Source: Eupeodes corollae
Taxonomy: Eukaryota > Arthropoda > Insecta > Diptera > Syrphidae
Reading direction: 5' to 3'
NCBI RefSeq assembly: GCF_945859685.1
Contig: NC_079149.1
Span: 26,137,118-26,201,117, forward strand
Length of the DNA stretch: 64,000 bases
Shown: positions 34,340 through 45,740 of the stretch, piece after piece
Layout: every line of letters starts with the position of its first letter
How positions within the stretch are numbered: position 1 is the first letter of the stretch
Notes under the pieces: generated by a model
The model's input: the letters and a program-made list of their open reading frames with translations, nothing else
Database searches by the model: none
Told to the model about the DNA's origin: nothing
Program-made: the position numbers and the translations under genes

Positions 34340-35625
34340 GATTATGTATGGAAATATCAAGGTTTTGGTGTCACACCTCTATTCGACGGTTCACATTTTC
34401 AGAGACGCTGAGGCATAATTGATGTTCTTGCCGTTAAAGTGCTTGTTCTTAGTTTATACACGTTTACCTTTTCCTTCAAATAACCTCAAAGAAAGAAGTC
34501 CACGGTGTCAAATCACATGATCTTGGCGATCTATTGACATCTCCACCACTTGAGATAACACGTATGTATTTGTAAGAGTCATTGTTTTGTTAGCCCTTTG
34601 GCAAGAGTGGTACCTTCTTGTTGAAACCACATATCGCACACATCCATATCTTCCGATTCGGGTCATAAGAAGTTTGTTATAATTTCACGATAGATAGTGA
34701 ACACCATTCACATTAAATGACAGATCGACCTCATTATGGAAATAAATGCGACCCGATGATGCCACCAGCCCATAAATCACAGCATTCAGTCAGTCTTTTT
34801 GGGTCCTTTAATTTTTGCGGAAATTATGCTTTTTGGCGAATCCACTGAAGTGAAGATGTGGCTCATAACTGAAGATGATTTTTTTCGAGAATTGATAATC
34901 CACTATTTCCATTTTTTGTCACAATTCTGACGATTGAAGATAAAAATAAATAAATTGGGTGGCGCAACAGTCCTTTTGGAACCGGGGCCTAGTGACTTAC
35001 AACTCTCAACCATTCCTGTGTGCGAGTACTGTTGTCAGGAATGGAAAGGACCTACAATTTTAGTCCGAATCCGAACGGCTAATATGAGAAAGAACTTTTT
35101 CATGACAAGAATTACTCTTAAGGATTTGTCAATTCATCGCAAGAGGGAAAGATATATTTTTTTTTATTAAAGTGGCACAGGCAGGGATCGAACCCAAGAT
35201 CTCTCGCATGACAGTCCAACGCACTAACCATAATGATGATTGAAGAAAGCGAGGCTTAAAATAGTCAAGGGGCTTAGTTTTTGAGTCAATTGCACATTGT
35301 AAGCGTGTAAATGCAAGTATTAATGCATAATATTCATCCACGTCAAGCGTGAAAGATGCAATTGTTGGGCACGAGGCGACGGGTTGAGATGGGACTTATA
35401 CTATCACAAACAGCAGCAATATTTTCTGCAGTACTAGCTGACCGAACATGCACTGGTGTTTGCACATCTCCTACAGACCCGGTTTAGTAAAATTTTTAGA
35501 CGATTTTTCCAATTGTTCGTTCATTTGGACGATTGAATTGTTCGAAAGATGACAAAGAGCATGATATGCTTTTTGATTTGAACCCCAATTTTTATAATAA
35601 GCCCGAATTGCATTAAGGCTTTTCT
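34340..35625 (-). mobile_element. Tc1/mariner-superfamily element family M, copy M3, split by a SINE
   Basis: - strand transposase remnant. The N-terminal part (35247-35620) contains GSVGDVQTPVHVRSASTAEN, IAAVCDSIS and an LHLH-type box. The C-terminal part (34340-34931) contains HLHFSGFAKKHNFRKN, MDVCDMWFQQEGTT (second catalytic site, Glu where relatives have Asp) and remnants of the DLTPxDFFLWGYLK region. Stops and frameshifts are frequent. SINE copy S2 sits between the two parts, flanked by a 9-base duplication. Confidence 0.75.
34932..35246 (-). mobile_element. tRNA-derived SINE, copy S2, with target duplication
   Basis: On the - strand the element runs from a tRNA-like head to a 3' body ending in 'gttgcgccacccaatttattta'. 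The head contains the A box (TTAGTGCGTTGG, 35217-35228) and the B box (GGTTCGATCC, 35185-35194) at tRNA spacing. The perfect duplication GATTGAAGA flanks it at 34932-34940 and 35238-35246, inside an M-family transposase. It would be transcribed by RNA polymerase III and moved by a LINE. It is not a tRNA gene: the body continues for over 200 bases past the head and no cloverleaf is kept. Confidence 0.87.
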
Positions 35626-35984
35626 CTACTATATATCTTTAAATGGTTAAAATAGGATCAGGCTTAAATTGAGAAAAGTCATATGAATTGTGGAAAAAAA
35701 CTTGTAATTTAGGTATGGTTCACATTCAACTTCGGCCCTTAAAATGTAACCAATCTTAATGTTGTTTGTATTTAAAAGCCTGTATGATTCAAAAATTCCC
35801 GTTTGGTACTGAATGCCTTCATCAGTACTCATATATCTTATGCACAAACCTTTTGAAAAAAATCATCAGCTGTCAATTTCTTTTGACTTTTGACAGTTGT
35901 TATCAGTGCCGCTGGTGATTTTTCCAATAAAAAGTCAAAACAAAAAGATTTATTTTTTAAGTTTTTCTTTAGTTAAGTTTTATA
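35626..35984. promoter_or_regulatory. Upstream region of the HINT gene
   Basis: The 360 bases between the M3 remnant and the HINT start codon must hold its promoter and 5' UTR, but no TATA box or other element can be fixed with confidence. 'ttgacttttgacagttg' at about 35881-35900 contains repeated TGAC(A) words. The coding start is preceded by 'ttttataATG'. Confidence 0.3.
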
Positions 35985-36473
35985 ATGAATCGAATTCAAA
36001 CATTATTTAGAACAGGAAAATCCCATCTACCTTATTTAGTAGCAACATCATCCGCTCGTCTCTCAACATCCATCAAATTACAATGCGAAGAACGTAAAGC
36101 CAAAGAAGCAGCTAAAAACCAGGATCTATCCCGTGGAGAACCGACAATTTTTGATAAAATCATTTCCAAAGAAATACCAGCTAAGATATTTTATGAAGAC
36201 GAGAAATGTCTAGCATTTCATGATGTCGCACCTCAAGCTCCAGTGCATTTTCTAGTGATTCCTAAGTATAGAATACCAATGTTGGAAAGTAGCACCGAGG
36301 ATGATACCCAGATGTTAGGCCACTTGATGCGTGTAGCTGGACAATTGGGCAAAGAAAGTGCTCCTCAGGGCTTCCGAATGGTGGTGAATAATGGAGAACA
36401 TGGTTGTCAGAGTGTTTATCATTTGCATTTACATGTTTTGGGAGGTAGACAATTGAAATGGCCACCAGGATAG
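35985..36473 (+). CDS. HINT1: HINT-type histidine-triad nucleotide-binding protein
   Basis: A 162-residue protein of the HIT superfamily, HINT branch. Family members hydrolyse purine nucleoside phosphoramidates and acyl-adenylates as homodimers. The HINT core starts at about residue 51 (GEPTIFDKIISKEIPAKIFY), followed by CLAFHDVAPQAPVHFLVIPK (75-94) and the triad HLHLHV (residues 146-151). His148 is the expected nucleophile. The core ends GGRQLKWPPG, the standard HINT C-terminus. The first 50 residues are extra relative to the 126-residue vertebrate HINT1. They are rich in Arg/Ser/Leu without acidic residues up to about residue 34, resembling a mitochondrial targeting peptide as in HINT2. The gene is uninterrupted by introns. 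The start is the first ATG of the frame. Flanked on both sides by dead elements. Symbol given for the family; orthology to HINT1 versus HINT2 is not settled. Confidence 0.93.
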   Translation: MNRIQTLFRTGKSHLPYLVATSSARLSTSIKLQCEERKAKEAAKNQDLSRGEPTIFDKIISKEIPAKIFYEDEKCLAFHDVAPQAPVHFLVIPKYRIPMLESSTEDDTQMLGHLMRVAGQLGKESAPQGFRMVVNNGEHGCQSVYHLHLHVLGGRQLKWPPG

Positions 36474-36525
36474 CGTGTGGAATACATTTTTAGAGGATTC
36501 ATAATTGTAGCAAAGATTAAGTGAA

Positions 36526-36531
36526 AATAAA
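36526..36531 (+). terminator. Poly(A) signal AATAAA for the HINT gene
   Basis: Canonical AATAAA 53 bases after the HINT stop codon, followed by a T/G-rich stretch at about 36541-36580 ('gcctatttcagttgtt', 'ggtttttgttctt'). Confidence 0.6.
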
Positions 36532-36749
36532 TGATTGTGCCTATTTCAGTTGTTACAAATTGTAAATGGTTTTTGTTCTTATTAGTTTCCTTCTGAAAAA
36601 GTTTTCCAATCGTATCAAGCAAACGCATTCGTTTTTAAGGCTAGTATGACCTAACTATTGTGTATAGTCCAAAGTCCGAACCAATTGAAAATTTTCTGTT
36701 CATACGCATACTAAATAAAGGCAGGGAGGGTAGGAATAGAAAGGAGATA

Positions 36750-38065
36750 CCAATTCACATTGATTTTGAAGGTCTGCAGATTGTAATGAGTGCAAAATCT
36801 TGAGTCTGGCGAAGAATTCCACATTCGTGTAGTGCGACTAAAAAAAGAATTTCTGCACTTTACAGTACGTCAAAAATTGGGCTCAAGGGTACACTGATGA
36901 GCATTCTTAGAAGAAGGAGTATTTCGGTTGGATTGTTTGGAGGGGAGGAACGCAAACTGGCTATTTCACTAGACGATTGTTTATGAAAATAGCGATAAAA
37001 TAATGGAAGACATGAAACCTTACAACGGTGCCCAAGCAATACAAAAGTTTTAGTTAAACAACGGTCACCTATCATTTTTAGAGCTCTCTTTGGAATTTTA
37101 CTCCAAGACACTCAAGTGCGTTATTGGAGGACCTGCCCAGATATGGGAATCGAACTCGAGTTTCGAACGAATATAGGCTTTATAAATTACACCCAGAACA
37201 GAAGGAATAAAAACTGTCTGTCACTTTATATATGTGATCACTCCACAAGAAATGATGGAAATGGTTTAGTCTTCTCGATGCAAGTACCACCCATTGCATT
37301 GATAGTGGCATTGGGGGAGAGTTACGCTTTTATTTGAGTTTTCGAAGCATTCAATTCTACAATTTTTGATTCCTCATTGGACAATGCTGTCAAGATCAGA
37401 ATTTAATAAGCTTATCATACGCTGCCGTTGGTGGTAGTCCACATCCGAAGACCTGAGATGAGAATCTAAAAAACGAACATGAAAAGCTGAGGGTCCTGTC
37501 ATCAGGGAAACAATTAATTGGGTTAGAAGTTTCAGATAAAAGATCATTTATCATCATTCATTAAGAGGCTTTATTGCTTCAAGATATTTTTTAAGTTGAA
37601 AAAAATAAGCGTTGTAATGATCTTGGAAAGAAGAGACGTAAGTGCAATTGGACCATAGTTAGATGGTAAGGAGGATTCGCATTTTTTATCAATAAGCTCG
37701 ACAAATGCTGATTTCCATCCACTCCGAAATAGACCTGTAGAATAGAACATCTGAATAAGCTTACGCAGTGGTTTTGCCAGCTTTGAACAGAACAACTCTT
37801 AAGAATAATGTAGGGGATACTATCTAGACCACCGGATTTATGTATGTCAAGATCTTTAAGAATTCAGCAATTGTACGTGTCCGAAAGAAGATTCATTTCA
37901 GAGAATCGCTTACGCTTTCAAGTACATGAGGACTCATGTCACTCACTGGCAGCATCGAATTCACAGCAAACTGTGCTGCAAGCAAATTGGAGTAAAGGAG
38001 TATCATTAAAAACGAGCGAAGGGACAGACGACGATGACGATTTGTTTTACAAATGACCAGAAACA
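36750..38065 (-). mobile_element. Non-LTR retrotransposon family N, copy N2 (RT core deleted)
   Basis: Aligns with N3 in the same orientation: 'attccacattcgtgtagtgcgactaaaaaa' at the 3' side, 'cttatcatacgctgccgttg' in the middle, and GLFRSGWKSAFVELIDKKCE (37571-37795) toward the 5' side. Relative to N3, about 345 bases are missing at about 37553. They carry the SKAFD and GVPQ motifs, so the copy has neither. All frames are broken. Confidence 0.72.
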
Positions 38066-38239
38066 TAAACTACCTTTGGGACATGTTAGTATTATTTAAT
38101 GCATGGAATATGTCCGTTATAGTTCTTTCTAGCTTGTGTGAACTTATTCCCAATAACCTTATTACATTTCGAATCAAACAATGAGTTTTCTATGGGTTTG
38201 ATAGATACTAACCTGTTCGGGATACAAATTTCCTCTCAT

Positions 38240-39765
38240 AGCATATAAACATTTCCGAAAGTCTAAAGGCAATAATACTTTGCTAAATAATTACAAACGG
38301 CTTCATAAAGAATTTGATGTTCTAAATAAGATTTTATATAAGGATTACCTGGTATCGCACAGAATCAAATTTGAAGCAAAATAGTAATTTTTTTTTATTT
38401 CGTTAGTAGTAAGAAATGTTCTAATGGTATTCCAAATTGCATGCATTATTCAGGGATTACATCAAGTGACCCTATGAGGATCTGCAACATGTTTTCATAT
38501 TTTTTTCAATCGGTTTATTCCCCATCTAATTTGCCGAATAATTATTCAACTAAGGCACCTGGGAATCAGATCAATGTCGGTTCCTTATATTTAAATTCAA
38601 CTGATGACGAAAAGGCTACGAGTATATCTGAATTAAACTAGGATAAGCAACCACGTCCTGATGGTATTCCTCCTTTAATTTTAAAATCTTGTATATCCTC
38701 CCTGACTGATCAGTTAACTCGACTCTTTAATGCATCTTTAAATATGCGACTTTTTTTTAGATGACTGGAAGGTATCGTATATTGTTCCGATTCATAAATC
38801 AGGTCCTGAGCAATGTGTTTTTAATTATTTCCTAATAAGCAAACTATTAACTATTAACTATTAACTAAATTATTTGAAAAAATAGTTTACGAAAAGTTAT
38901 TCTTCATTTTTCGGGAGCTTGTTTCCCCTCCTCAGCATGGTTTTGTTTCTGGAAGGTCAACTACTACAAACTTAACAATCTTAACGAATGATATAATAAA
39001 AACTTTGAAAATGGTTATCAAAGTGATGAAATACATACAGATTTTTTAAAGGCGTTTGATAGAGTTAATCGCACTGTCTTAATAAAGTAGCTTTTCGCCC
39101 TTGGTTTTCATTCAAATATATTGAGATGGTTTGAATTGTATATAGAGGGGCGCACCCAATATGTGCGTATTAATAACATATAATATCTGATCCCATAATT
39201 GTGACTTCTGGAGTACCTCAAGGAAGTCATTTAGGTCCACTTCTTTTTCTGCTCCTTATTAATGATATTCCCGATCGTATCAAATCTTCTCATTGCCTTA
39301 TGTTCACAGATGATATACAAATATTTCGATGCATTTAGCCGATTGGTGTAACTCAAATCAGTTATTTCTAAATGTTGCCAAATTTGATTTCCTATCTTTT
39401 CACCGAAATTTTTCACCTAGAAACTATGTTTATAACATTGATGATATTCCACTGCAAAAGGCTACACACAAAAAAGGTATACTAGGTGTCATCTTTGATC
39501 CTAAGCTAACGTCTTGCCTTCATATTGATTTAATTGTTGCGAAAGGAAATTCCTTACTCGGTTTCGTTTCACGTAACTCTAAGGAATTTTTAGACCCTTA
39601 TACATTCAGAGCATTATTTTTTTCCTATGTGAGGCCAGTCCTTGAATACTGTTGTGTAATATGGAACCCCTACTATGCTATCCACTCAAATAGAATTGAA
39701 AGAATCTAAAAGCGTTTTACCAGGTTGGTCATTTAAAGACTTTATTGGAACATACGAATGCCTCC
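38240..39765 (+). mobile_element. Jockey-like non-LTR fragment J3
   Basis: + strand reverse transcriptase in several frames: KQPRPDGIPPLILKSC (about 38644-38690), SYIVPIHKSG (about 38775-38805), DFLKAFDRVN (about 39040-39070, first catalytic Asp), GVPQGSHLGPLLFLLLIND (about 39208-39265), FTDDIQIF (about 39305-39325) and the thumb AFFSYVRP-like block to NRIERI (39329-39709). The FADD box reads FTDD. The 5' part is very degraded (38240-38640). It ends where the (AAGT)n tail of R5 begins, so R5 may have inserted into it or the 3' end was lost. Confidence 0.8.
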
Positions 39766-39769
39766 TTAT

Positions 39770-41180
39770 CTTACTTACTTACTTACTTAAGGTAACATGC
39801 GTCTCCAGCTAGCTCGGTCACTAGCTAGCTGTCTCCAGTTTCGCACGCCAAGTTGGTTGAGGTCCTCTCCCACCTGGGTGCGCCACCTGAGTCGCGGTCT
39901 TCCTCTACTTCGCCGTCCTTCGGGATTGGATTCGAAGACCTTCCGGGCTGGAGCGTTGATGTTCATCCGCTCTACATGACCTAGCCATCTAAGTCGTTTT
40001 ACTTAACTAGGTCAATGTCGCTGTACAGCCCGTATAGTTCGTCGTTATATCTTCTCCTCCATTCTCCATCTATGCATACGGGACCAAAAATCTCTCGAAG
40101 CATCCTAAGACGCTCTCATCTTTCTTTGACAGGGTCCAGGCCTCAGCGCCATAAATGAGAACCGGGATGATAAGCGTCTTATAGATGGTGATTTTAGATG
40201 CTCGAGAGAGGACTTTACTTCTCAATTGCCAAGAGTGTTTCTTCGTTTGATTTCAGCGCTGGTGTCGTTGTCTGTATTAATAGCGGTGCCTAGGTAGACA
40301 AATTCCTTAACTACCTCAAAGTTATAGCTGTCCATGGTTACGTTTTGTCCAAGACGTCGTCGTTCAGTGTACTTTTTTGATGACAGTTTATACTTGGTCT
40401 TGCCTTCATTGACCACTAAACCCATCTTCTTCGCTTCCGTCGCAATGCTCAAAAACGTTCCACTGACATCACGCTTTGATCTTCCAATTATGTCAATATC
40501 ATCTGCGTATCCGAGTAATTGGATGGACCTTTGGAGGATTGTGCCTCTAGTGTTGACGGTTGAGTTTTGCACAATTCTTTCCAGAACGATGTTGAAGAAG
40601 TCGCATGACAGTGCATCGCCTTGTCTAAAACCTTTTTTGACATCAAATGCATCGTTGAGATCTTTTCCGACTTTGATAGAGCAGCGTGCATTCTCCATCG
40701 TCATTCTGCACAAACGGATAAGTTTGACAGGGACGCCAAAACTAGACATTGCTCGGTAGAGCTCTTCCCTATAGATGCTGTCATACGCGGCTTTGAAATC
40801 GATAAAGAGATGGTGGGTATCGATTTGAAGCTCCTGGGTTTTTTCCAAGATCTGCCGTAGTGTGAATATTTGGTCGATAGTGGACTTTCCTGGTCTGAAG
40901 CCACACTGATAAGGACCAATCAGGTTGTTGACGAATGGCTTCAGACGTTCACATAGTATACGTCAGAGGGGATCTTATACGCAATGTTAAGAAGACTGAT
41001 GCCTCTGTAGTTGGCGCAGTTTAGAGGGTCTCCTTTCTTATGTATCGGGCACACTATGCTGAGATTCCACTCATCGGACATGCTTTCTTGCGACCATATT
41101 TTGCAGATGAGTTGGTGCATGCTCCGTACCAAGTCATCGCCTGCTGCTTTGAATAGTTCGGCAGCGATGCCGTCCAAATA
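39770..41180 (-). mobile_element. RTE-clade retrotransposon copy R5 (5'-truncated)
   Basis: The best preserved RTE 3' half in the window, on the - strand. It has SIVCPIHKKGDPLNCANYRG (about 41020-41080), HHLFIDFKAAYDSIYREELY, FRQGDALSCDFFNIVLERIV and LLGYADDIDIIGRSKRDV with intact YADD (40222-40848 open), then GTAINTDNDTSAEIKRR. After a break come the C-terminal region and the 3' tail, seen on + as 'cttacttacttacttaagg' (39772-39790), that is (AAGT)n on the element strand. The 5' end is cut at about 41180, where AADGIAAELFKAAGDD begins. Confidence 0.88.
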
Positions 41181-41289
41181 ACACTTAAGTAAAAAATCGG
41201 TTGGTTGAAATTAAACTGCATGCCAGAATTTCCCACCTTTGGTGACAAACAATCAACGCAAAATGCATCTTCCTTTTGCCCGGTCTCAT

Positions 41290-41530
41290 GTATTTTAGAC
41301 ACAGAATCAATGAAAAAATATTCGTTGGAGCGATGTTAGACGTTTTGTCCGTAGACCCAAAAACGCCGACTTCAATCCGAGATACCCTTTAACCATTGTA
41401 AAGCATGTTGGAGGGTCAGTAAACGTTTGGGGATGCTTCTCATGGCTCAGAATTTGCCTGTAATTTGGAAATTTCAAGAGGACAATGATCCTAAGCACAC
41501 GGCAAAGCTTACAAAAAATGGAAAGTTTGA
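41290..41530 (+). pseudogene. Tc1-like transposase remnant T2, internally deleted
   Basis: The + strand reads WSDVRRFVRRPKNADFNPRY and TIVKHVGGSVNVWGCFSW (about 41315-41445), typical of the region before and after the first Tc1 catalytic Asp. It then jumps to FQEDNDPKHTAKLTKNGK (about 41475-41525), which carries the second catalytic Asp. Roughly 40 residues expected between the two blocks are missing. The C-terminal Glu region is absent. Confidence 0.75.
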
Positions 41531-42635
41531 TTGTGATAAATGTTATTATATTTTTATAAAACCAAGACAATACTATGTTTTTATTATGATTTTGAAATAC
41601 AATTGTTTTTGTTTACTACCATGAAAAATGTAAATGAAATAAAGTATTATACATTTTGAAAATTAAGTTTAGAAAACTGAATTCAAAGAGGTCTTAATTA
41701 TATTTCCATTTCAAACTAACAACATTTAAAAACCTTGTTTTACTAAATATTTTTGTCAAGCAAGTTAAAAGTACTGTAGGTTTATAAATAGGTTCCTATA
41801 GGTAAAAAACTAAAATGTCTCTTATTTCAAGATACCATTGGTAAAGATTTTCTGTCCTATTATTCAATGAAACTTACGATAAAAATAGTGGACTCAGTAA
41901 GTATCCTCAACACCAAAACCACGTGGAATCAACTTCTCGATTTCAAACCAAAACCTTGCGAAACTAGTTTCCGTATTTCAAACATCATAACCGGCAAATT
42001 GAACTTGAAAAAAATGTTTACACGCTCTAAAAAGCTACATTCAATCTCTAAAAGCTTAAGCAATATAAACCAAGCCCATCTAAGGTTCAATACATTATAT
42101 TTATACTCGTATCTTAGATTATGCAAATTATAATGAAAAAGAAGTAACCAAGTTTAAACTTATGTGAAAACGAAACGAACTACGAACCTCGAACCATAAT
42201 TCCAATTCCAACCAACAAACCGTCAGTAATATTTTTAATAACAATTTTTTTAAAGTTGATCCGATTGGAATCCCATTCACATGCTCCACTGGATTTTCTA
42301 GTTTTCTTCTTGTTTTTAATTTGCGTTTCCGTAAGTCATTAAAGTAGCAAACAATTTTTATAATTCAGTCTTGAGAGAGTTTGTAGATATTTATTTGTAA
42401 TTTGTTGTTTGATGTTTGTTTATGATATCATGAATGAGTTTTATTGTAAATAAATTACTCATCATATGGTATCGAGTAAAATGTAATTGATATGCGCAAA
42501 AGGGAACTTAATTAGTTTGTTCATTTAATATACAACTTTTAACTGCACAAGAGACGACTGCGGCGGCGGAGTAGGTGTTGTGATGAATAAAATAATCGTG
42601 AGCCACTGGAGTGTAATAACAGATGACTGTCTTTG
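41531..42635. other. AT-rich spacer, nothing recognised
   Basis: An 88-codon + frame (41867-42133) shows no domain. 'cgactgcggcggcgg' at 42554-42568 is a small GC-rich patch. No other feature was supported. Confidence 0.4.
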
Positions 42636-42639
42636 TACC

Positions 42640-43700
42640 TATAGGGTGTTAGTTAAAAGCACCAGGAGCTTGCTTCTTTTAAATGGTTTTTCAATAAGGG
42701 CAGGAAGATTTTGAAATGGAATAAGAAAATATTTTTTTATTTGAAAGGCCTATGTATGCCAATAAGTGTGGAATATGGCATCATTTTTTTGCCCACCTTG
42801 GCTTCTTACGGTGGCACGGATCCAAGTGGTCCAATTTTCAATGACTCTTCCGCATAGATCCGACTGAGCGTTGGCCTGTGTTATTTTCACCTTTAGGGCA
42901 TCGGTAGATTGTGGTTTATTTGCATAGACCTGCGACTTAAAAAAACCCCACACGAAAAAGTCTAGCGTTATCAAATCATATAACCCTGGTGGCCAATTCA
43001 CATCGCCCCTGCGAGAGATAACCTTGACCTTAAGTCGCTTATGCAAAATGTCAATCGTGGCATTTGTTCTGTGACACGTAGCGCCGACCTTCTGGAACCA
43101 CATGTCGTCTGGGTCCATATGGTTCAATTTGGGCCAAAAGAAATTAGTTATCATCATTATGTAGGGCTCGCTGTTGACGGCTTACCTTACGTCGTTTTCA
43201 AAACATTATGGACCAATTACGCCGCCAGCTCCAAATGCACACAAATCCACCCCGCGTGGATTGGTGTCTTCCCATATAGGCATTTTTTCTTGTTCACACA
43301 GACATTCATTGCAAAACGAGCCTCGTCCCTATAGATGATTTTTCTGCCAAAATTGGGGCCCTCTTCCAAACGGTTCGAAGCCCAGTCAGCGAACAAACTG
43401 CGTCGTCTATGGTCATTAACTTTGGGCTCCTTGGTCAGCTGGATCTTGTACGGCCGAGTTCTTGTGTACGGCGAGGAATAGACTGCCTATGGTTCTGCTG
43501 TACACTCTCACGGACCATAAAGATGTTCTCGAATGTCACCAAAACAAAATGGCCGCCACGGGGTACCAAAATCTACCCGCGCCAATTGAAAAACCCTTTA
43601 TGGCTGAAACACAAACACGCTTCGGCTTCGTCTGAGTTACGTTGGGCCAGCTTCGAAGTTACTTTAAATGACACTTCCAATGTGACATTTCTAAAATGGC
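42640..43700 (-). mobile_element. Tc1/mariner-superfamily element family M-related, copy M4
   Basis: - strand transposase in a few frames. It has IPRRTQELGR and SLFADWASNRL-like helix-turn-helix and linker residues (about 43380-43490), YRDEARFAMNVCVNKK (first Asp, about 43290-43340), MWFQKVGATCHRTNATIDIL (about 43045-43105) and LDFFVWGFFKSQVYANKPQS (about 42895-42955). The second catalytic position, FQQDGATCH in relatives, reads FQKVGATCH, so that Asp is lost. GGTTTTTCAAT occurs at both sides in inverted orientation (about 42685-42696 and 43590-43600) and may mark subterminal repeats. Confidence 0.8.
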
Positions 43701-44936
43701 ACTTCTGTCATTAGCAGCTGTTATTTTTTCTCAAAATAATATTAATATGATTTTTGAAATCGAAAAAAAAAATAAATTTGTCGCGGAAGTAGCTTACACA
43801 GCCTATAATAACCAATGGGAATCCCTCTAAAAGCAATTGTATTTTGTTTGTGGACTTTTTAACAGCTGTTGAGCTGTCAGACAAAGCAAATGATTAGCAA
43901 ATTTGAACTAGAGCTAACGTTTGGAGTCACATTAGGTAACATTACGTTATTTCTTTACGATTGTCAAATGAAACGTGAGGTCGAAGCTTCATTGTGATAG
44001 CACGCATTGAATTATTATAGCTGAACTTGTAAACGTCAATCGAAGAGGTGAAGCGTTTTTGTGTTTCAGCCATTATTGGCTGTACTAGGTTTCGAAATTG
44101 TGTCTTAAAAGAAACTGTTTTATTCCTGATGCAAGTAGGGACATTTAAAGAATTTGGCTATCATCGAGACCAAATAGACTTTCTGAATTATCTGTCCTTT
44201 TTAAGTCAACTAGTCCGGACAACTTAAAAAATTTAGAGATGAGATAAGTTTGAAGTTATAACCAGTAGAAAGTCACAATATTTAAGATGTAGAACAATAT
44301 TTTTGAAGTCCTAGAAAGCAAAACAAAATAACACAAGAAAAACGACTTTTCGGAAATTCGAGGGTGGCGTAAACCCTTAAAGAAAAACCATATTGGGAAT
44401 AAAATAAAAGGGAATGAATGAATGACTTTTGTCATAAGTGTTCCTTGTTTTCAAAGTATTATTATTGAGTTATAGAAAGTAAGACCCTGTATTAAAATAA
44501 TGTGACAACACGAGCCGTATAAAATCGTAGTACTAGACAAGTTGACTTTAGATTTGTGATGCGACTGAGTAATTTTTATAAATATTCAGACGAGATTAAA
44601 TCTCAACGCAACGATTAAAAAAAATTCATTAAAATGATTCAATCAAAAAGGGTGTGGTATTTCAGCGCAGACATAACACAAATTGTTGCAGTTGATTGTG
44701 AATCAGAAGATACATAATATTAAAAATGGGATGAAATGTTGAAGGTTGATTAAAAAAAATATAAGATTACCAATTTTAATGATGCAGCTACGTGCTTTGG
44801 AGGAATTTGTATGCATAAACTTAAACGATCGTTGATATTTTTGAATACATTTTAAAAGGATATAGGAAATGGGAAATATGACAATTCAAAAGGGTAGTTA
44901 TATTATTATTAATGACTACTTTAGTCCAAGTCTCTA
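43701..44936. other. AT-rich spacer, nothing recognised
   Basis: No coding or RNA feature was recognised. Confidence 0.4.
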
Positions 44937-45258
44937 TTTCTTGGCTTTAATTGATCTTTAAACCATAACGTAACAGGTGAGGGTCAATCATTTTGTAGGC
45001 ATTTTGCACTTGTCAAACTCAACTGTCATTTGAATTATCATCAAAAGACAGGCTAAGAAGACGAATAGAACGTAAGGCAAGTCTTTTATATTTAATAAGA
45101 CAGCGGCCACCAAATTGCCTTTTAGTTCAAGCAATTTTATGGGCAAGTCAAGAAAAATCTTCTTAACCACCAAGTCAAGTCTACTTATGTCAAAATAACA
45201 GTTGGCCATGTTTTTTTTAACCAACTGCAAGGTGAACTTTATAACTCTTTCATTGGCT
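44937..45258. repeat. Dispersed repeat family F, copy F1
   Basis: Ordered blocks shared with F2: 'gctttaattgatctttaaa', 'cttgtcaaactcaactgtca', 'ttcaagcaattttatgggca', 'caagaaaaatcttctt', 'cttatgtcaaaataacag' and 'gtgaactttataactct'. Same orientation as F2. No coding similarity. It may be a non-autonomous element body, but no terminal repeats were identified. Confidence 0.6.
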
Positions 45259-45654
45259 GCGTTCAATCTCGAGTTGGATATGGTATCTTGGATAGGTGGG
45301 ATTTAGATACCTTGTTGAACGAGTTGGATAGCTGTATTGAGATAGCTGTCAAAAAATAAAAACATCTTTCAGCTGTTTACAAAATGCAGAGAAACATTTA
45401 AGCTTTGAAGTCAAAATTGTTGTAAGATAAAACTTTTAAGGGATGATTCAACTGGTTTGTCGGACGATGATCAATTGATGATTGATTGATAAAAAGTTTA
45501 ATTGTCAAATTGTCCCTTTTTGGTAGATTTTGCACTATCAACTAAAGGCAAAAATCTATTACGCTTGGAAAACTCACTGTTTGCTCTGGGCAAAATTTAC
45601 GCTCAAAGAACGCAATTGACTACAAATTAAGTCCTTTACGTTGTCTGATGAACT

Positions 45655-45740
45655 TGCCCAATAATTTCGTGGCTTTAATTTGGTAGCACTTACATTTGAC
45701 GCCTGCCACACTCAGCTGTCATTTCAAGTTTCACAAAAAA
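45655..45740. repeat. Dispersed repeat family F, partial copy F3
   Basis: Contains 'gtggctttaatttgg', then 'cctgccacactcagctgtca' and 'ttcaagtttcac', the start and central core of the F family. Confidence 0.5.

Noticed and set aside
35160..35232. A possible tRNA gene on the - strand (A and B boxes present)
   Set aside because: It is the head of a SINE: a long shared body follows it, three copies exist, and one has a target duplication.
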